NCBI GenBank assembly: GCA_964622715.1
Contig: CAZURR010000096.1
Location: 1 to 8,780 of the forward strand
Origin: Hyphomicrobium_A sp964622715
GTDB taxonomy: Bacteria; Pseudomonadota; Alphaproteobacteria; Rhizobiales; Hyphomicrobiaceae
Length of the DNA stretch: 8,780 bases
Reading direction: 5' to 3'
Position numbers and translations under genes: made by a program. Below, piece after piece: positions 4,845 to 8,780 of the stretch. The notes under the pieces were generated by a model. That model was not told where the DNA came from, searched no databases, and saw only the letters and a list, made by a program, of their open reading frames with translations. The stretch's first letter is position 1. Each line of letters begins with the position of its first letter.

Positions 4845-5576
4845 ATGAAACGCGCAGTGCTGTTTTCCGTTTTTGCCGCGATAGTTGCCGTAGGCGTCTA
4901 TTCGGTCACAGCGACCATCGGTAAACCGTCTTCAATTTACACAGTCCGCGCGAAGGAACCTCGCGACCTCAGTGGTCTTTCGGTCGCAACGTTCGCCGGC
5001 GGCTGCTTCTGGTGCGTCGAGGCGGCCTTCGAAGCTGCTCCCGGCGTTCGCGAGGTGATTTCAGGCTTCTCCGGCGGCGACCTCGCAAACCCGACCTACA
5101 AGCAGGTTTCCTATGGCTTGACCAAGCACACCGAAGCCGTTCAAGTCTACTACGATCCCAAGATCATAACCTATGAAGGACTCCTGCAGGTGCTTTGGCG
5201 CACCGCCGACCCGACGGATTCGAAAGGCCAGTTTTCCGACCGGGGCAATCACTATCGGCCAGCAATCTTCTACCATGACGAAAAACAAAAGAGTGCCGCC
5301 ATTCGTGCCCGCGATGAACTCGCGAAATCAGGCCCGTTCGAGAAGCCTATCACGATCGAGATCGTCCCTTTCAGAGCGTTCTATCGGGCCGAAGAGCATC
5401 ACCAGGACTATTATTTGAAAAATCCCTTGCGCTATCGACTTTATACGTTTGGGTCCGGGCGCGCTGGTTTCCAAGAGGAGGTTTGGGGCGATGAGCTTAC
5501 TGTTGACTTCTCCAAGTACCGCCCTCGTCAGACTGAACGCCAGGACGCCAACCCTCCGGAATCTAAGGCCATGTGA
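4845..5576 (+). CDS. peptide methionine sulfoxide reductase MsrA, exported form
   Basis: It reduces methionine-S-sulfoxide in proteins and free methionine, repairing oxidised methionine. The catalytic GGCFWC is at residues 52-57, with nucleophile Cys54, and the substrate-pocket motif EHHQDYY lies near 185-191. Other family marks are SGFSGGDLANPTYKQVSYGLTKHTEAVQV split over about 74-102, WRTADPTDSKGQFSDRGNHY, and the RPAIFYHDE strand. Residues 4-25 form a hydrophobic signal or membrane anchor, so the enzyme probably acts in the periplasm. At 243 residues it is longer than cytosolic MsrA because of this N-terminus and a polar tail. Cys54 and Cys57 are the only cysteines, so the usual C-terminal resolving cysteine is missing and Cys57 or an external thiol must serve. 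The ATG has AAGGAGG (4828-4834) 10 nt upstream. No msrB is adjacent. Confidence 0.95.
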   Translation: MKRAVLFSVFAAIVAVGVYSVTATIGKPSSIYTVRAKEPRDLSGLSVATFAGGCFWCVEAAFEAAPGVREVISGFSGGDLANPTYKQVSYGLTKHTEAVQVYYDPKIITYEGLLQVLWRTADPTDSKGQFSDRGNHYRPAIFYHDEKQKSAAIRARDELAKSGPFEKPITIEIVPFRAFYRAEEHHQDYYLKNPLRYRLYTFGSGRAGFQEEVWGDELTVDFSKYRPRQTERQDANPPESKAM

Positions 5577-5653
5577 GGGCTCGCGATTCGGTAGTTGCTA
5601 GGCGAGGCGTGTTGAGCAAATCTCTAAGGGCCTTATCAGCCAAAGGAGGATAG

Positions 5654-6037
5654 CTAGTTCGTGTTGCCCTCGACATCGAATTGCTCGACGTAGGCGAAGA
5701 GATCGTCCCGATCGATCTCATCCTTGATACCGGGAAAGACCATTTTATTGCCGGGGATCCTCTCCTTCGGATTGGCAATGTACTCAGCGAAGGTTGCCTG
5801 ATCCCAGGTGATGCCAGAATTCTTCATCGCGTCAGAATATTTGAATCCCTGGACAGATCCGGCGGCACGGCCATTGAGCCCATTGAGATGGGGACCAACC
5901 TTGTTCTTCGCGCCTGGACCAACAGCATGGCAGGGCGCGCATTTCTTGAACATCTTCTTTCCGGCTTCCGGGTCCTGCGCCGAAGCAACCGTCGGCAACG
6001 CGACAATCATGCAAGCTGCGACAATCCAGTTGAGCAT
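5654..6037 (-). CDS. class I c-type cytochrome (c2/c550-like), periplasmic
   Basis: This is a 127-residue monoheme electron carrier. A signal peptide (MLNWIVAACMIVALPTVASA, cleavage after residue 20 at ASA-Q) directs it to the periplasm, where heme is attached at CAPCH (residues 33-37) with His37 as one axial ligand. Met99 in IPGNKMVFPGI is the expected second ligand. HAVGPGAKNKVGPHLNGLNGR and GFKYSDAMKNSGITW match rhizobial soluble cytochromes c. Such proteins carry electrons between the bc1 complex and terminal oxidases or reductases; the partner here is unknown. The frame is open to 6220, but ATG 6037 is chosen for the signal peptide and for AGGAAGGGG ending 7 nt upstream. It converges with msrA, with 77 nt between stop codons, and I see no cytochrome assembly genes nearby. 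Confidence 0.93.
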   Translation of the reverse strand: MLNWIVAACMIVALPTVASAQDPEAGKKMFKKCAPCHAVGPGAKNKVGPHLNGLNGRAAGSVQGFKYSDAMKNSGITWDQATFAEYIANPKERIPGNKMVFPGIKDEIDRDDLFAYVEQFDVEGNTN

Positions 6038-6330
6038 TCCGATTCCCCTTCCTGCTAGAGTGCACCGCGCTCTAAACACGTGCGCCAGATCGATGCTTTC
6101 ACTATCACGGTTTTTTCGCCTCCATCGCCGCTTGTGCCGGTGCGAGCGAGCTGAATCGAAGCTTTTCGATGCCTCGACATCGGGCGCATAGGTCGGGACG
6201 AAGACGACCATCTTCCGCAATGGAATGGGTTCGCCTGCACAACGATATGGTAAATGGGCGCACGATTCCAGGGGAAAAGAAGCCCCAGTTGGGTGCGCAT
6301 TAGCCTCCGGTCACACCCTCCCAAGCCGAC

Positions 6331-6662
6331 GTGGTAGGCGCGCACGTACACGTAGCGATACGTGGTTGCACGCAGATCATCGAAAGGAGACAGCAAGAGA
6401 GCCAAGAAACAAAGCCCTCGCCTACAGCAACCGCGGCAATGCCTACGGGAAGAAGGGCGAGTTTGACCGTGCGATGGCCGACTACGCCAAGGCCATCGAG
6501 CTTAACCCGAACTTTGCCAAGGCCCACTACGGTAGGGGATTAGCCTACGAGAAGACGGGCGACAGAGTTAAAGCCATCGGGGACTACCGAAAGGTACTTG
6601 AGATCGACCCATCTAACCAATATGCGAAGGAGGACCTCAAGCGCATGGGCGTGAAACCTTGA
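6331..6662 (+). pseudogene. TPR-repeat protein, frameshifted and lacking its N-terminus
   Basis: Two tetratricopeptide repeats are clear in one frame (about 6408-6660). They read AYSNRGNAYGKKGEFDRAMA... AIELNP and AHYGRGLAYEKTGDRVKAIG... LEIDP, with a natural end at LKRMGVKP. The sequence that should precede them, GCTQIIERRQQESQE, is in another frame (from about 6364). A single missing A in the AAA at 6407-6409 would join the two as ESQE-NKALAYSNRG, which matches a TPR family known from rhizobia. Upstream of GCTQ the expected signal peptide is also absent, and a TAG closes the frame at 6301. Members are exported TPR scaffold proteins of unknown role. The frameshift could be a sequencing error, but the lost 5' end points to a real pseudogene. 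Confidence 0.7.
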
Positions 6663-6897
6663 GCAGAGTTTTCAGCCCAATGGCCTGGCGGCATTCCAGT
6701 GATTGGGTTTGTGCCGTGACGCCGGATGCAGAGAAACTGACACCCGCTGACTCCCACCGCCCATCGAGCACTGAAGAGTCTTACGGCAGTGCTGCGATAT
6801 TTGAGGTCTCCGCACTGCCTACAAGACGACGATTTCATATCGCCCGGCGGGCGTGTCGAACTATATGCGTGCCCTGAATCTGGCCCGGCCATATGCG
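6663..6897. other. intergenic region with an 8-bp inverted repeat
   Basis: Nothing codes here convincingly. GGCAGTGC (6785-6792) and GCACTGCC (6812-6819) form a perfect 8-bp inverted repeat around a 19-nt loop, lying about 80 nt past the stop of the minus-strand response regulator. A second short GC hairpin, CGCCC-GGC-GGGCG, lies near 6840-6852. Neither is followed by T residues, so both are possible 3' structures of the two-component operon, not proven terminators. Confidence 0.35.
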
Positions 6898-8280
6898 CTA
6901 CTTCGAGTGGGACTTGTCCTCAAGACCAAACCGCTTGATCATGCGGTACGCGTTGCGCTCGCTAATCCCCAAGATGTTTGCGATACGACCGCGGTGGCCG
7001 TGGTGCATTCCCAACAGTCTCGACAGATAATTCTCCTTAATCTCGTCGAGAGTTGGTTCATGGTCGAATCTCAGCTCGCATTGCGGTGAAGATAGCATTG
7101 TGTTCCTTGATTTGTTCTCGGGAGGTAGGCCAAGGTCTGCGATCTCGATGAGAGGCCTGTCGCCAGAAATGAGAATGGCGCGTTCGATGACATTTCTGAG
7201 TTCTCGGATGTTGCCAGGCCAGCTGTATACAGAAAGAGCCTCGATGGCAGCTTCCGATAGCTGCTTGGTCATCCGGCGCTGGAAGGTCCGGGAGTTCAAA
7301 AAGTGCTCCGCGAAGAGGGGGATGTCTTCGCGGCGTTCGCGCAGTGATGGTACCCGGATGACGACCCCCGCAAGTCGAAAATAGAGATCGCGGCGGAAGC
7401 CACCATCCTCGCTGAAGGTTTTCAGATCGCGGTTCGTTGCAGCCACAATCCGGCCATCGCTGACCAAACTTTGCGTACCACCCAGCCGCCTGAATTCTCC
7501 CGTGTCAAGGAGGCGAAGCAACTTGGCCTGGAGCGGGGCTGAAAGCTCACCAATTTCATCGATAAAGATGGTCCCGCCTTCTGCGACTTCGATCAGGCCC
7601 TGCTTTCGCTTGTCAGCGCCAGTAAACGCTCCCTTTTCGTGGCCAAAGAGTTCAGATTCGAAGAGGCTTTCCTGCAGAGTACAGCAGTCTACGGATACAA
7701 ATGTATTTTGCGATCTCGCTGACAGCTGATGGATGCTCCGAGCGACCAATTCTTTACCGACTCCGGTCTCTCCTTCGATCAGAACCGTCGCATCACTGGC
7801 GGCAATGAGTTCTGTGAGTTTCACGAGCTCTTTGAACGCGTTGCTTGAGCCGACCATAATGCGGTAAATGGAGGGGGTTAGCTGACTGCGGCAATATTCG
7901 TATCTGCGCCTAAGAGAGTCGGCGGAAAGCGTGCGCGTGACTGCAAGCTCAAGCTCTGCCGGATTGACCGGCTTTGCCAGGTATTCAGCCGCACCGGCGC
8001 GCATGGCAGCTACCGCATGCTTGATTGAACTATATGCGGTAAGCACGATTACCGGGCATTGAGCGGAGAGTTCCGGCAGACATTCGAATCCATCGGCATC
8101 CGGAAGGCGAATGTCGAGAAGTGCGAGAGACGGATCCACTCCCGCGAGCGCCGTTTTCGCCTGTCCCCAGGTGTGCGCGCTAGTGACGGAATAGTCCATC
8201 GCCTCGAGCTGCTCTGCAATGAGCCGACAAAGTGTCCGGTCGTCTTCGACCAGTAGGATATGTTTGCTGCGTTTGCTCAT
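6898..8280 (-). CDS. NtrC-family sigma54-dependent response regulator
   Basis: This 460-residue regulator has all three standard parts. The receiver domain (about 6-120) has acidic Asp13/Asp14, phosphoacceptor Asp56 (LLDIRLP), Thr81 and Lys103. The AAA+ domain (about 142-375) has Walker A GETGVGKE (170-177), the sigma54-contacting GAFTGA (217-222), Walker B IFIDE (238-242), arginine fingers in FRRDLYFRL, and WPGNIREL at 354-361. The C-terminus is a Fis-type helix-turn-helix (about 427-452, GRIANILGISERNAYRMIKR). Phosphorylation should drive oligomerisation and ATP-dependent opening of sigma54 promoters. No key residue is missing. The start at 8280 is chosen because its ATG overlaps the kinase TGA as ATGA, although the frame is open to 8307. 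The gene is cotranscribed after the kinase. Its regulon is unknown, and I saw no convincing -24/-12 promoter in the window. Confidence 0.95.
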   Translation of the reverse strand: MSKRSKHILLVEDDRTLCRLIAEQLEAMDYSVTSAHTWGQAKTALAGVDPSLALLDIRLPDADGFECLPELSAQCPVIVLTAYSSIKHAVAAMRAGAAEYLAKPVNPAELELAVTRTLSADSLRRRYEYCRSQLTPSIYRIMVGSSNAFKELVKLTELIAASDATVLIEGETGVGKELVARSIHQLSARSQNTFVSVDCCTLQESLFESELFGHEKGAFTGADKRKQGLIEVAEGGTIFIDEIGELSAPLQAKLLRLLDTGEFRRLGGTQSLVSDGRIVAATNRDLKTFSEDGGFRRDLYFRLAGVVIRVPSLRERREDIPLFAEHFLNSRTFQRRMTKQLSEAAIEALSVYSWPGNIRELRNVIERAILISGDRPLIEIADLGLPPENKSRNTMLSSPQCELRFDHEPTLDEIKENYLSRLLGMHHGHRGRIANILGISERNAYRMIKRFGLEDKSHSK

Positions 8281-8780
8281 GCCGCCTCTGTCGTGGATTC
8301 CGCCCACGGGAGCGTAACCACGAAACTCGAACCCTGACCGAGCTTGCTCGAAACTGTGATGCGGCCACCGTGTCGACGCAAGATCTCCCTGCAGATTGGC
8401 AGGCCGAGACCGGTTCCGTGAACACCATCTGCCCGCCGGCTCCAGAATGGCTGGAAGATGCGTTGCAGGTCGTTGCTTGCAATCCCCACGCCTGTGTCCT
8501 GAAATTGGAGCAGAATATTCTCCTCCTGGATTCTGCCGCTGATGCGCAGAGTTCCGCCTCCAGGCATGGCATGGAAGGCATTTTGGACAAGATTGAGCAC
8601 CAGCATTCGCATATCGCCGTCGGAGGTGATGACACGGAGTGAACCTTTAAGGTCAAGTTGGATATCGGTGTTTACGCGCTCGGCCTCTGCACCGAGAAGA
8701 GAAACAACCTCCGGAATGATCTCCTCGAGCGATACGAGTTCGGGTCGCTCAGCTGGAGGTGTGCTGAGCTTCAATAGCCG
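8277..8780 (-). CDS. sensor histidine kinase, C-terminal part (runs off window)
   Basis: Only the last 167 codons are visible; the coding frame continues beyond 8780 without a start. What remains is the HATPase_c domain. It shows the N box NLVQNAFHAMPGGG, the G1 box DTGVGIAS, the F box IFQPFWSRR and the G2 box GTGLGLPI, ending in GQGSSFVVTLPWAES. The leading RLLKLSTPPAERPELVSLEE is the usual linker after the dimerisation/phosphoacceptor helices, which with any sensor and membrane segments lie outside the window. It resembles NtrB/DctB-type kinases and should phosphorylate Asp56 of the regulator whose gene overlaps its stop codon by ATGA (8277-8280). The signal sensed cannot be told from this part. 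Confidence 0.93.
   Translation of the reverse strand, partial: RLLKLSTPPAERPELVSLEEIIPEVVSLLGAEAERVNTDIQLDLKGSLRVITSDGDMRMLVLNLVQNAFHAMPGGGTLRISGRIQEENILLQFQDTGVGIASNDLQRIFQPFWSRRADGVHGTGLGLPICREILRRHGGRITVSSKLGQGSSFVVTLPWAESTTEAA

Noticed and set aside
6080..6093. TCGA-TCTGGC-GCAC upstream of the cytochrome c gene as a FixK box
   Set aside because: It has a mismatch in each half-site and its spacing would put the transcript start inside the Shine-Dalgarno.
6853..7089. Plus-strand frame of 78 codons beginning MSNYMRALNLAR
   Set aside because: It overlaps the C-terminal helix-turn-helix region of the response regulator on the other strand, which is certain.
8232..8642. Long plus-strand frame of 136 codons opposite the kinase gene
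   Set aside because: It is a shadow of the strongly supported kinase and regulator genes in the other strand and has no family resemblance or Shine-Dalgarno.

Overview
The window reads as a gene-sparse, partly decayed stretch of an alphaproteobacterial chromosome, most likely Hyphomicrobiales of the Bradyrhizobium/Rhodopseudomonas/Nitrobacteraceae kind. The basis is family resemblance only: a small Phasin_2-type phasin, a class I cytochrome c closest to rhizobial c2/c550 types, DUF2189 and DUF3365 proteins, a rhizobial-looking TPR family, and a degenerate copy of a repeat I associate with Bradyrhizobiaceae intergenic DNA. No tRNA, rRNA, CRISPR array, transposase or phage gene was seen.

Layout. 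Positions 1-181 are non-coding and end in two small hairpins. A two-CBS-domain protein lies on the minus strand (182-619) with a plausible sigma70 promoter and a palindrome upstream. Positions 620-1171 carry no gene but hold a pair of 10-bp inverted repeats. A probable minus-strand pair of unrecognised genes follows: a possible HTH protein (1402-1788) whose stop codon runs into the Shine-Dalgarno of a 73-aa acidic protein (1172-1393). An FNR/FixK-like palindrome sits inside the upstream ORF. Divergently, a DUF2189 membrane protein (1925-2713) is followed by an N-terminally truncated DUF3365 heme protein (to 3161). A phasin (3486-3800, minus) has a good intrinsic terminator behind it. Positions 3801-4512 hold degenerate repeat sequence and then a possible small RNA ending in a clear plus-strand terminator (4430-4454). 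Next come a small secreted protein of unknown function with an odd start, an exported MsrA (4845-5576), a convergent periplasmic cytochrome c (5654-6037, minus) and a frameshifted TPR pseudogene (6331-6662). The right end is a two-component operon on the minus strand: a histidine kinase (partial, running off the window) overlapping by ATGA an NtrC-type sigma54-dependent response regulator (6898-8280).

How the genes fit together. CBS protein, DUF2189, heme protein, phasin, cytochrome c and secreted methionine sulfoxide reductase suit an accessory respiratory, redox and carbon-storage neighbourhood of the kind controlled by oxygen in rhizobia. The FNR-like palindrome and a near match before the phasin agree with that but are weak evidence. 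Two of the genes are broken, so the region looks like it is eroding. The kinase/regulator pair appears intact, but its target genes are not evident here. I do not see a clear new biological system. The best leads are the possible sRNA, the AUA-start secreted peptide gene and the unrecognised coupled gene pair.
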